Of a DNA stretch of 56,235 nucleotides, positions 47,348-56,235 are shown piece after piece. The notes under the pieces are model-generated. The model had not been told where the DNA came from. It searched no databases and was given only the letters and a program-made list of their open reading frames with translations. The stretch comes from Candidatus Aminicenantota bacterium (GTDB taxonomy: Bacteria; Acidobacteriota; Aminicenantia; Aminicenantales; CALLJL01), in the NCBI GenBank assembly GCA_026416195.1, contig JAOAFQ010000004.1:1-56235 (forward strand). The letters run 5' to 3'. The stretch's first letter is position 1, and the number at the start of each line of letters is the position of its first letter. Made by a program: the position numbers and the translations under genes.

Positions 47348-47519
47348 ATTAAACTCAAATTAAGGAAGATAAATTTACCACAGTTAGGCTTATCTAAAGA
47401 AGAAGGTTCTCTTTAACTTAACCTTAAAACTTAAAAAATCTTTCAACAATTTTAAAAATCTGGAAATGAAAGTTAAAATTTGTATAATTTTAAAAATAAG
47501 AAAATAAAAGGCGAAGTTA

Positions 47520-48455
47520 ATGGTTGAAGAAACGACCTCTTTAGAAGTCCTAAGAGTCGAAAACCTCTATAAATCCTATAAATCTGGGTTCATCCCCCGT
47601 CGCTTTCCTGTTCTCAAAGGGATAAGTTTTTCTGTTCATCAAGGAGAAATCTTCGGTTATTTAGGGCCAAATGGGGCAGGGAAAACCACTACTCTTAAAT
47701 GTATTCTTGGCTTAATCTTTCCCGATTCAGGCGAAATTAAACTTTTTGGCCAACCCCATCTTTTCCTTAAGGCTAAGGAAAAAGTTGGCTATTTACCTGA
47801 AAACCCTTATTTTTATGAATATCTGACGGCTCGGGAATTTTTAAATTTCTATGCCCAGCTCTTTCCTCGAGAACGAATGGCCGATAAAAATAAAATCAAT
47901 GAGTTGCTCCATCTTGTTGGCTTAGAAAAAGCTGCTGATCTCCAACTAAGGAAATTTTCTAAAGGCATGCTTCAAAGAATAGGGCTAGCTCAGGCCTTAA
48001 TAAATGACCCAGAATTAGTCTTCCTTGACGAACCTTTGGGTGGCCTCGACCCAATTGGCCGCAAGGAGTTGCGCGATATCATTGTCAATCTCAAAGAAAA
48101 AGGAAAGACCGTTTTCCTCTGCTCCCATATCCTTCAAGATATTGAAATGATCTGCGATCGAGTGGCCATTATAGTGGGTGGGCGCTTAGTTGCTCAAGGA
48201 GCATTGACCGACCTCATTTCAGAAAAAGTTCTTTTTACCGAAATTACCCTTTCTGGCCTACCACGAGAAACCCTTGAAGGTTTAGGCGAATTTGTTTCTG
48301 TTCGTGGGGATCGAGCCTTAATTAAAGTTTTTGATGAAAATAAGCTTAGCCAAATCCTAAATTTAGTTAGGGAAAAGAAAGGGAAAATCTATTCCCTGGT
48401 TCCTCGAACTGAAACTCTGGAAGATATCTTTGTCGATATGGTGAAACAGAGATGA
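47520..48455 (+). CDS. ABC transporter ATP-binding protein
   Basis: Walker A GPNGAGKTT, signature FSKGMLQRIGLAQAL, Walker B LVFLDEPLGGLDP. Confidence 0.95.
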   Translation: MVEETTSLEVLRVENLYKSYKSGFIPRRFPVLKGISFSVHQGEIFGYLGPNGAGKTTTLKCILGLIFPDSGEIKLFGQPHLFLKAKEKVGYLPENPYFYEYLTAREFLNFYAQLFPRERMADKNKINELLHLVGLEKAADLQLRKFSKGMLQRIGLAQALINDPELVFLDEPLGGLDPIGRKELRDIIVNLKEKGKTVFLCSHILQDIEMICDRVAIIVGGRLVAQGALTDLISEKVLFTEITLSGLPRETLEGLGEFVSVRGDRALIKVFDENKLSQILNLVREKKGKIYSLVPRTETLEDIFVDMVKQR

Positions 48456-49216
48456 AAATCAAAGCAATTGCTCTTAACACTTTTAAGGAAGCCATTAGAG
48501 ATAGAATTCTTTATTTGCTTTTCTTTTTTGCAGCAGCAGCGATTATTTTTTCTAGGATTTTGGCTCTTTTAACGGTCGGTGATCGAATTAAGATCATTAA
48601 GGATGTCGGCCTGGCCTCTCTTTCTCTTTTTGGCGCCCTCATGGCTATCCTTATAGGCACCGGCTTGGTTTATAAGGAAATTGATAAAAAGACGATTTAT
48701 ACAGTAATCTCCAAGCCTATTCATCGCTGGCAATTTCTTCTTGGCAAATTTCTTGGCTTGATGTTAACCTTGGTGGTCATGATAGGTCTGATGAGTCTTA
48801 TTTTCCTGGCGGTGGTTTTTGTTCACACTTTTAAATTCGAACCTCGTTTGCTAATTGCTATTGCCTTCATATTTATTGAACTTTTTTTGATTACGGCGGT
48901 CGCCATCCTGTTCTCTTGTTTTTCTACCCCCATTCTTAGCTCTATTTTTTCTCTTGCCTTTTATTTAATTGGCCACACCTCCTGGGGCCTGGAAACTCTT
49001 ATCCGAAAACTAAAATCTGGAGTCTGGCGCTCTTTAGCTCAGTTTCTTTACACTTTCCTCCCTGATCTTGAAAATTTTAATTTCCGCACTGAAATTGTTC
49101 ATGGTTTGACGATTCAACCAAAATTTTATTTCTATTCAGCCTTATATGGATTTTTTTACACTCTTTTTATCCTTGTCCTAGCAAATATAATTTTTAGAAA
49201 GCGAGATTTCGTTTAA
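48452..49216 (+). CDS. ABC-2 type transporter permease
   Basis: Six TM profile, TVISKPIHRWQFLLGKFLGL; 4-nt overlap with ATPase gene. Confidence 0.87.
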   Translation: MKIKAIALNTFKEAIRDRILYLLFFFAAAAIIFSRILALLTVGDRIKIIKDVGLASLSLFGALMAILIGTGLVYKEIDKKTIYTVISKPIHRWQFLLGKFLGLMLTLVVMIGLMSLIFLAVVFVHTFKFEPRLLIAIAFIFIELFLITAVAILFSCFSTPILSSIFSLAFYLIGHTSWGLETLIRKLKSGVWRSLAQFLYTFLPDLENFNFRTEIVHGLTIQPKFYFYSALYGFFYTLFILVLANIIFRKRDFV

Positions 49217-49219
49217 GCG

Positions 49220-50089
49220 ATGAAAGGAGGCTGGCTTAATCAAAAAAGCCGAGATCCGAGCTTTCTCTTCTTGATAATAGTTTTGATCCTTAGCTTACTA
49301 ATTTTTATGGTTCTTAAGGTTCGCTGTGATCAAATCAGTCGGACTCGCGTACCAGGTTCGGCCATAATCTATATTCCTTCTGGGAAATACCTAAAATATG
49401 TTACTTTTGGTTATTCCTCTGTCCTGGCTGACTTAATTTATCTCTGGGCGATCCAGTACTATTCCAATTATGCCATCGAAGACCGATTCAATTATCTTGA
49501 ACATATTTTTTCAATAATTTCAGAGTTAGATCCTCGTTATATTGACCCTTATGAGCTAGGGGCCCTCATTGCCGTTTATGAGGGTAATAATCTTGAGCTC
49601 GGTCTCAAAATCTTGGATATGGGTTTGCAAAAAAATCCAGATCAATGGTTTTTCCCTTTTATGGCCGGCCATTTAGCTCAGCTTAGAAAAAATTATGATT
49701 TAGCTAGGATTTATTATAAAAAGGCGATGGAAATTCCCGGTTCCCCGGACATTGTAAAAAGGCTTTATGCCTTTTCAGCTTTTAAGACTATGGATTTCGA
49801 AACAGCTTGGCGCACTTGGCTTGAGGTTTATGAAACAGCTCAGGATGAAAGGATAAAAAAAATTGCTAATAATCACCTTTATCAGGTTAAGGCGGCTATT
49901 GACAAACAAATAATTGAGCAAGCAGTGCTTTTATTTAGAGAAAAATACGGGCGCAATCCTTATAGTTTAGACCAACTTGTTCGAACTGGTTTTTTAAAAG
50001 AAATTCCTAAGGACCTCGATGGTCTGGATTATCTTTATGATCCCAGAACTGGCGAGGTCAGGACGGCTCAAATCTGGTGGAAACGATAA
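49220..50089 (+). CDS. Membrane-anchored TPR-like protein with pseudopilin-like C-terminus
   Basis: N-terminal TM, TPR-like helices, C-terminal FREKYGRNPYSLDQLVRTGFLKEIPKDLDGLDYLYDPRTGEV. Confidence 0.7.
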   Translation: MKGGWLNQKSRDPSFLFLIIVLILSLLIFMVLKVRCDQISRTRVPGSAIIYIPSGKYLKYVTFGYSSVLADLIYLWAIQYYSNYAIEDRFNYLEHIFSIISELDPRYIDPYELGALIAVYEGNNLELGLKILDMGLQKNPDQWFFPFMAGHLAQLRKNYDLARIYYKKAMEIPGSPDIVKRLYAFSAFKTMDFETAWRTWLEVYETAQDERIKKIANNHLYQVKAAIDKQIIEQAVLLFREKYGRNPYSLDQLVRTGFLKEIPKDLDGLDYLYDPRTGEVRTAQIWWKR

Positions 50090-50847
50090 TTGTTATTCTC
50101 TTTGGATTGGTCTGGGGGAGTTTTCTCAATGTCGTTGTTTACCGCCTTCCCCAGGGCAAAAGCATTATCAAACCAGCTTCTTCTTGTCCTCATTGCGGCA
50201 CGAGGATAAACTGGTACGACAATATCCCCCTTCTTTCTTATTTGCTGCTTAAAGGAAAGTGTCGGGCCTGTCGTCGGCCCATTTCGATTATTTACCCAAT
50301 AATCGAAGCTTTAACGGCCGCCTTGCTTCTTATCCTCTATTACCATTATTCTCTTTCTCTCCACTTCTTGGCGGCTGCCCTTTTTACTAGCGCTTTAATT
50401 ACTCTAGGTTTTATTGACTTCAAACACCAAATTCTACCTGATCACTTAACAATTCCTCTTTTCCTTTTATCTTTAATCTATGGTTTTCTTCGATCTGACT
50501 TAAATTTGAAAGAAGTTTTGCTCGGCGCCTTTTTTGGAAGTGGATTCCTTTTTCTTATCTATGTCGGTTATTTCCTTATTCGAAAAAAAGAAGGTCTAGG
50601 CACTGGAGATATAATTTTGATGTTGGGGATTGGCTCTTTTCTTGGACTAAAAGGAACCATCTTAACCTTGATTCTAGCTACTTTTGCCGGCGCTTTGGTT
50701 GGTCTATTTCTTCTTTTAGGCCAAAAAAAAGAGTGGCAAACTGCCCTTCCCTTCGGTTCATTCCTTACTCCCGCTGCTTTTATTTCATTGGTCTGGGGTG
50801 AAAAAATAATTGTTTGGTATTTTAGTCTTTTTTCACTTCCAGGATGA
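50077..50847 (+). CDS. Prepilin peptidase (A24 family, with N-terminal CxxC domain)
   Basis: LVWGSFLNVVVYRLPQGKSI, CPHCG...CRACRRPIS, GFIDFKHQILPDHLT, GTGDIILMLGIG. Confidence 0.92.
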   Translation: METIIVILFGLVWGSFLNVVVYRLPQGKSIIKPASSCPHCGTRINWYDNIPLLSYLLLKGKCRACRRPISIIYPIIEALTAALLLILYYHYSLSLHFLAAALFTSALITLGFIDFKHQILPDHLTIPLFLLSLIYGFLRSDLNLKEVLLGAFFGSGFLFLIYVGYFLIRKKEGLGTGDIILMLGIGSFLGLKGTILTLILATFAGALVGLFLLLGQKKEWQTALPFGSFLTPAAFISLVWGEKIIVWYFSLFSLPG

Positions 50848-50925
50848 CTCTTTAAAAATGCTTTTGGAAGCTTAAGATTATCAATAATTGAATTTTCCAC
50901 CAGGCTATGGTAATGGATTGAGTAC

Positions 50926-52743
50926 TTGGAGAATATCAAGGTGTGGTTAAAAATAAGAGCTGATTATCCCCAAATTGTAATCTTTTTAATTTTTTCCTTT
51001 TTCTTTTTTGCTTCCCTCTTTTTAAATTTGCCGGCGATCCATAATGGTTTTCTTTGCGCTGATCAGGCTGTTTATTTGGCCATGACTCAGAGTATCGCCC
51101 TTGATGGCGATCTCGAATATACGACCAAAGACTTGGCTCGTTATTATTATTCCTTTGAGGCTGGGCCTCAAGGTATCTTTTTGAAAAAGGGAAAAGACGG
51201 CCGAATTTTTTACGCAAAATCCTTTGCCTATTCTCTTTTCGCGGCCCCTTTTGTCCGCTTATTTGGCGTCAATGGCTTTTTAGTTTTTCATTCTTTTCTT
51301 CTTTTTCTTATCATCTATATGGGAACACGTTATCTTAGCCTGACCAATAACCAAGGGCTTTCCCTTGCGGCCACTCTTACTTTTCTTTTTGCCTCAATTG
51401 CAGGGGTTTATTATTTCTGGATATCGCCTGATTTTTTCAATTTATCCTTAATCTTTTTTATCCTTTTTCTCTGGCTCTATAAAATTCAAGCTAAAAAGAG
51501 CCAGAAGATGTCTTTTTCTTCAGGCGTCGAAAGGTTTATTCTTTCTAATAAGACTGATTATTTGGCTAGTCTCCTTCTTGGGTTTGCCACTTTTTCTAAG
51601 CCTCCTAATGCTGTCCTTTTAGGTCCACTTTTTCTTTATCAATTGCTTCAACGCCGTATCGGTCGAGCCTTGCTTATGGCCTTAATTTTCGTTGGTTCAG
51701 TCGCTCTTTTTTTCGGGGCCAATTATCTTCTGACCTCTGATTGGAATTATATGGGCGGAGAAAGAAAGACTTTCATTGGTACCTTCCCTCTTGAGAAAGA
51801 AAACATCACTTTTGATAGTATTGGCCATCCGATGACTTCAGAAGGCTATTTTGAAAAGTTTTTTCTACCTTTGACCTTTGTTCCGATTAATCTCTTTTAT
51901 TATTTTTTCGGTCGCTTTACTGGGATTACTTGGTATTTCTTTCCTGCTCTTCTCGCTCTTATCCTTTTCCTATTGCGAAAGAAAACTCAAGAACAATGGA
52001 TGCTCCTTTTAGGCGCGTTGGGTGGCATTTTAACCTACGTAATTTTTATGCCTGACAACTATGGCGGCGGTGGAGGTTCGTTAGCTAATCGATATTTCCT
52101 TAATATCTATCCGCTTTTCTTTTTTCTTGTTCCCCAAATAAAGAAAAAGGGAGAAATCTTCTTATGTTGGCTAATGGCGGCCTTTTTCATTTCGCCCATT
52201 CTAGTTTCTCCTTTTCATTCCTCCGCCCAACCAGCAACCCATGCTAAACGATTTCCTTTTAAAGCCCTGCCAGTCGAAATGACCTTAATCAATAATCTCC
52301 CTACCAATACCAATCCGCGAGCTTTTCGAGTGGATGCTGGCCTTACCGAATACCGTGGTTTTCTTCACTTTCTTGATGACAACTTTTTGCCCAAATTAGA
52401 ACCTACGGGGATTTGGACAAGGGGCCCATATCCCTGTGAAATGATCCTTAAGACCTATTATCCCCTTAAAGAAATAGTAGTTCATCTCCTTAACAATCCT
52501 CGAAGGAACAATCAGATCAAAGTAACCGTCGAAGGCAAGACCCAACAAGTCACCCTTCAATCCAAGCAGCGGGCAACATTACGCTTTCCTGTGGGTCGCG
52601 GTTTTCAAATTAAAGCTAGCCATCTTTATCGAATAAAAATAAAGGCTTCTAAAGGTTCGATCCCTTATTTTGAAAGTCCTACGAGCGATGAACGCCGAGT
52701 GTTAGGCGTTTTCTTTGAACTTGAACTCATTCCGGCTCAATAA
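50926..52743 (+). CDS. Polytopic membrane protein, glycosyltransferase-like, with C-terminal soluble domain
   Basis: About 10-11 TM helices; DQAVYLAMTQSIALDGDLEYTTKDLARYY loop; hydrophilic C-terminal beta-rich tail. Confidence 0.7.
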   Translation: MENIKVWLKIRADYPQIVIFLIFSFFFFASLFLNLPAIHNGFLCADQAVYLAMTQSIALDGDLEYTTKDLARYYYSFEAGPQGIFLKKGKDGRIFYAKSFAYSLFAAPFVRLFGVNGFLVFHSFLLFLIIYMGTRYLSLTNNQGLSLAATLTFLFASIAGVYYFWISPDFFNLSLIFFILFLWLYKIQAKKSQKMSFSSGVERFILSNKTDYLASLLLGFATFSKPPNAVLLGPLFLYQLLQRRIGRALLMALIFVGSVALFFGANYLLTSDWNYMGGERKTFIGTFPLEKENITFDSIGHPMTSEGYFEKFFLPLTFVPINLFYYFFGRFTGITWYFFPALLALILFLLRKKTQEQWMLLLGALGGILTYVIFMPDNYGGGGGSLANRYFLNIYPLFFFLVPQIKKKGEIFLCWLMAAFFISPILVSPFHSSAQPATHAKRFPFKALPVEMTLINNLPTNTNPRAFRVDAGLTEYRGFLHFLDDNFLPKLEPTGIWTRGPYPCEMILKTYYPLKEIVVHLLNNPRRNNQIKVTVEGKTQQVTLQSKQRATLRFPVGRGFQIKASHLYRIKIKASKGSIPYFESPTSDERRVLGVFFELELIPAQ

Positions 52744-54647
52744 TGTGTGGTCTCTGTGGTTTCGCTTTTACTTCTGCTTCAAGGCAACCTGATCAAGCTA
52801 TTTTAAAAGAAATGGCCAACACCCTTATTCATCGTGGTCCTGATGATGAAGGCTATTTCTGCCAGCCGGGCATTGGACTAGCTGTCCGTCGCCTCAGTAT
52901 CATTGATGTTAGGGGTGGCCACCAGCCTCTTAGCAACGAAGATGGAACTATCTGGGTAGCTCAAAATGGCGAAATTTATAATTTTCTTGAGCTAAGGGCA
53001 GAGCTAGAAAAAAGGGGCCATGTTTTTCGAACAAGATCAGATACTGAAGTTATCGCCCATAGCTATGAGGAATGGGGGCTTAATTGTCTGGAGCAATTCA
53101 GAGGAATGTTTGCTTTCGCTCTTTGGGATGACAAGAAAAAAAGATTAATCTTGGCTAGGGACAGGATTGGCGTTAAACCCCTTTATTACACCTTACTTCC
53201 TGATGGCACCTTGGTTTTCGGCTCAGAAATAAAAGCGATCTTGGCTTATCCTGGTATCTTGAGAGAACTTGACCTTGAAGCCCTCGATTTTTATTTGACT
53301 TTTGAATACATACCCGCGCCTTATTCAATTTTTAAGGGGATCAAAAAATTACCGGCCGCTCATTGGCTGCTTTATGCCCCTCCCAAACTAATGATTAACC
53401 GCTATTGGCAGCTTGATCCAAAAAAATTAAAAGAAGAAACAAAATTTCTGACTTTAGACCAAGCTATGGACGAGCTTTACGAAAAACTTCGAGAATCAGT
53501 CCAACTTCGTCTTATTAGTGACGTCCCGCTTGGGGCCTTCTTAAGTGGAGGTATTGACTCTTCCACCATTGTCGGCTTTATGAGAGAATTGGGCGCTGAT
53601 CCGCTTCGAACTTTCTCTATTGGCTTTAAAGAATCAACTTACAATGAACTGGATTACGCCCGACTCACTGCGGCTCGATTCCACACTCAGCATGAGGAAT
53701 TTATCCTTGAACCCAAAGCTTTAGATCTCACGGAAAAGCTTCTTTATCATCTTGATGAACCCCTGGCCGATTCTTCGATCTTTCCAACCTATTTGGTTTC
53801 AGCTATGGCCCGCTCTCAAGTCACAGTTGCCCTTTCCGGCGATGGTGGCGATGAACTCTTTGGGGGCTACGAACACTATCAGGCTCAGAAGCTGGCTCAA
53901 TGGCCCTTAATCGAAAAAATTGGTCGACTCATTTCTCCCTTGATCAATTACTTTCCTCCTACCGAAAAGAAAAAGGGCTTCTGGAATAAACTCCAACGAT
54001 TTACTCTCGGCTTAACCTCTCCTCCAGAGCTACGACACTTTCGCTGGATGATGTTCTGGCGAGAAAGGGAAAAAGGATTTTTATATAGCGAAGCCATTAA
54101 AAAAGAGATTAATCAATTCGGACCCATCTGGACCCGAGAACCATTAAAATCAATTTTTGAAGAAATGACCTGTTTTGACCCATTAACCGCGGAACTTTAC
54201 CTGGATCTTAAAACTTATCTCCCCGATGATATCATGGTTAAAGTTGATCGAATGAGTATGGCCACTTCTCTTGAGGCTAGAGAGCCTTTACTTGATCATC
54301 GACTTGTCGAATTTGTCTTCGCTTTGCCAGGCGAATGGAAAGTTCGGGGCTTAAAAACCAAGTGGATTTTCAAAAAAACTATGGAAAGGCTTTTACCAAA
54401 AAAAATTATTTATCGACCTAAAGAAGGTTTTAGTATTCCCATCAAGCTCTGGCTACGTCAGGAACTCCGTTCTTTGCTTCTCGATGAACTTAATGAAGAA
54501 AAGATAAGGCGGGAAGGCTTATTTTCACCACAAGTAGTTAAAAAACTGATTGATGACCATTTAGCTGGCCGGAAAAATTATAGCCATCAGCTTTGGACTC
54601 TTTTGGTTTTCGAGATGTGGCAAGAAAAATATTTAGTAAACCGATAG
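52743..54647 (+). CDS. asnB: Asparagine synthase (glutamine-hydrolyzing)
   Basis: MCGLCGFAF, HRGPDDEG, SLSNEDGTIWVAQNGEIYNF-type GATase; FLSGGIDSSTIVG, ALSGDGGDELFGGYEHY. TAATG junction with upstream gene. Confidence 0.94.
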   Translation: MCGLCGFAFTSASRQPDQAILKEMANTLIHRGPDDEGYFCQPGIGLAVRRLSIIDVRGGHQPLSNEDGTIWVAQNGEIYNFLELRAELEKRGHVFRTRSDTEVIAHSYEEWGLNCLEQFRGMFAFALWDDKKKRLILARDRIGVKPLYYTLLPDGTLVFGSEIKAILAYPGILRELDLEALDFYLTFEYIPAPYSIFKGIKKLPAAHWLLYAPPKLMINRYWQLDPKKLKEETKFLTLDQAMDELYEKLRESVQLRLISDVPLGAFLSGGIDSSTIVGFMRELGADPLRTFSIGFKESTYNELDYARLTAARFHTQHEEFILEPKALDLTEKLLYHLDEPLADSSIFPTYLVSAMARSQVTVALSGDGGDELFGGYEHYQAQKLAQWPLIEKIGRLISPLINYFPPTEKKKGFWNKLQRFTLGLTSPPELRHFRWMMFWREREKGFLYSEAIKKEINQFGPIWTREPLKSIFEEMTCFDPLTAELYLDLKTYLPDDIMVKVDRMSMATSLEAREPLLDHRLVEFVFALPGEWKVRGLKTKWIFKKTMERLLPKKIIYRPKEGFSIPIKLWLRQELRSLLLDELNEEKIRREGLFSPQVVKKLIDDHLAGRKNYSHQLWTLLVFEMWQEKYLVNR

Positions 54648-54650
54648 AAT

Positions 54651-56003
54651 TTATAACTTTTCTATAACGAATATCGCCTCCTTTTTTGATTGGATCTTGA
54701 AGGCTTCATTAATTGGACATCCTGGAATCCAGACAATCTCTTTACCAGAAATGAAGAGAGGCCAGAAAGGTCGAAGATTAACTGGAATATGGCGAGAGCT
54801 CATCACTGCTTTTAATTTTTTTGGTTTATCGGAGCCTAACGGTTGATAGCGATCGCCAGGTCGACGTGTTCTGATTAGAAGAGGGAAATCTAATTTTCGC
54901 CAGCTTAAACAAGCTCGGCAACCATCATCAAAAGGAGGAAGTTCATCTCCTTTAATCTTTTGACCTGAGAATTTAAAACCAAGGCCCGGAATTTCAATTG
55001 TCTGCTTCCCATCCCAATTTAACTGATAGTTTCGAAGCTGGCGCCAACTCTTTTCTTCCAAAATAAAATGATTTAAACGAACAAGCTTAATCCCTCTTTT
55101 TAGATGAATCTTTTTCCCCGGCTCAAGCCGACGAACGGCCTCAACTTCTTGAAAACTAATTTCTCGCAAATCGCCTCGAAGCCTCATAAGGAAACGTCGA
55201 ATTAACCGTCTAGCCAAGGCGGGATGAAGTTTTTCGAGCGCCTTGGCATCAAGCCATAAATCATTGCCCTCTACTTTGATAACTCGCGAGAGCTGCTCTT
55301 CTTCAATTTTTTCAAGAAAATCTTCCTCTTCTCTGAGAATATCAGCCATCCGGGCTAAGTTAGCCACAATTTGGGGATTAAATCTTTCTTCAAGCAAAGG
55401 AATAAGTTCCAATCTAAGGCGATTGCGCAGGAAACGTCGATCGAAATTGCTTTCATCCAGGCAAAAGGGAATTTTAAGTTCCTTGAGATAAGTCTCAATT
55501 TCTCGGCGTCGAAAAAAAATTAAAGGTCTAATTATCTTGCCTTCAATTTCGGGTAAGATTCCTCTCAAACCCCGCGGACCACTGCCTCGGATCAAACGCA
55601 AGAGAAAGGTTTCAGCTTGATCATCCAGGTTATGGCCAGTGGCAATTTTGGTAGCACCTAATCTTTTCCGTGTCTCTTCAAGGAAATGATACCGAAGTTC
55701 ACGGCCAGCCTCTTCAAGATTAAGACGTCGCTTTCGGGCATAAGCTCTAACATCAACCCTCTTGAGAACAAGGGGCAGGGCATATTTTTTGGCTACTTGA
55801 ATAACAAAAGTTTCATCTTTTTTAGCTGAAGGCCTCAGACCATGATTTAGATGAGCCAGCGAAAGCTGGAAAGGAATTTTCGACTGAAGGCGAACAAGTA
55901 GGGAAAGTAAACAGGTCGAATCAGGTCCACCAGAATAAGCGAGTAAAATATGGTCCTTGGGTTCAATCAACTTTTTTTGGCAAACTTCTTTAACAAAGCG
56001 CAA
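54651..56003 (-). CDS. tilS: tRNA(Ile)-lysidine synthetase
   Basis: LLAYSGGPDSTCLLSLL PP-loop, LAHLNHGLRP, TGHNLDDQAETFLLRLIRGSGPRGLRG, DESNFDRRFLRNRLR, C-terminal RRPGDRYQPLG. Confidence 0.94.
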   Translation of the reverse strand: MRFVKEVCQKKLIEPKDHILLAYSGGPDSTCLLSLLVRLQSKIPFQLSLAHLNHGLRPSAKKDETFVIQVAKKYALPLVLKRVDVRAYARKRRLNLEEAGRELRYHFLEETRKRLGATKIATGHNLDDQAETFLLRLIRGSGPRGLRGILPEIEGKIIRPLIFFRRREIETYLKELKIPFCLDESNFDRRFLRNRLRLELIPLLEERFNPQIVANLARMADILREEEDFLEKIEEEQLSRVIKVEGNDLWLDAKALEKLHPALARRLIRRFLMRLRGDLREISFQEVEAVRRLEPGKKIHLKRGIKLVRLNHFILEEKSWRQLRNYQLNWDGKQTIEIPGLGFKFSGQKIKGDELPPFDDGCRACLSWRKLDFPLLIRTRRPGDRYQPLGSDKPKKLKAVMSSRHIPVNLRPFWPLFISGKEIVWIPGCPINEAFKIQSKKEAIFVIEKL

Positions 56004-56068
56004 AAAGATTTTTTGAGGAATGGATTTAATTGGCTTAATTTTTATAGGCCCCTTTGAATTGATGATAA

Positions 56069-56142
56069 TGGCGGTGGAGGGATTCGAACCCCCGACACTG
56101 CGGATATGAGCCGCATGCTCTAACCAACTGTGCTACACCGCC
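56069..56142 (-). tRNA. tRNA with CAT anticodon (probably elongator tRNA-Met; tRNA-Ile2 not excluded)
   Basis: GGCGGTGTAGCACAGTTGGTTAGAGCATGCGGCTCATATCCGCAGTGTCGGGGGTTCGAATCCCTCCACCGCCA; 7-bp acceptor stem, CTCATAT anticodon loop, GGTTCGAATCC T-arm; CCA not encoded. Confidence 0.93.
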
Positions 56143-56154
56143 TTAAGTAAGATG

Positions 56155-56184
56155 ATTTTAGCGAAAAGGCTCGCTTTAAGTCAA
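56155..56184 (-). promoter_or_regulatory. Putative promoter of the tRNA gene
   Basis: Minus strand TTGACT (56179-56184), 18-nt spacer, TAAAAT (56155-56160), -10 ending 12 nt before the mature tRNA 5' end. Confidence 0.6.
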
Positions 56185-56235
56185 TGAACCCGCTCAGGGA
56201 AAATTTCACTTCTCGTTTAGGGTCAAAAGTCATTC

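Noticed and set aside
50568-50939. 123-aa minus ORF over the prepilin peptidase 3' end
   Set aside because: Antisense shadow of a confidently identified gene.
1-56235. CRISPR arrays, toxin-antitoxin pairs, phage or IS genes, BREX/CBASS-like defence cassettes
   Set aside because: No regularly spaced repeats, transposase/integrase motifs or defence-type gene pairs seen; the only helicase-like trace is the Pif1 relic.

Overview
56.2 kb window from an AT-leaning bacterial chromosome. I count about 50 protein-coding genes, one tRNA and no rRNA, CRISPR array, prophage or intact mobile element. Gene content (M19 and two S9 peptidases, amidase, M48 protease, family-5 substrate-binding protein, CehA/PHP hydrolase, FecR/DUF6600 protein, class III RNR) suggests a peptide-using anaerobe, perhaps from the Aminicenantes/Acidobacteriota area; this lineage guess is inference only. 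Most genes are ordinary chromosomal functions. Points worth a second look: (1) a decayed Pif1-type helicase relic upstream of nrdD; (2) two intergenic candidate structured RNAs, one starting at the predicted +1 of a good sigma70-type promoter and carrying a 9-bp hairpin whose loop is perfectly complementary over 8 nt to a downstream segment, the other with a promoter, mutually exclusive pairings and a terminator-like hairpin upstream of an agmatinase-family gene; (3) a CxxC glutaredoxin-like gene between nrdD and nrdG; (4) a membrane protein with an HD-GYP-like domain that lacks the metal-binding residues; (5) a lipid-type cluster (CDP-alcohol phosphatidyltransferase, radical SAM, VTT, DAGK-like kinase); (6) a TPR protein with a pseudopilin-like C-terminus next to a lone prepilin peptidase; (7) a small DUF6132-like ORF and an edge-truncated sensor gene missing from the ORF track. 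All family names come from reading motifs; no database search was run.
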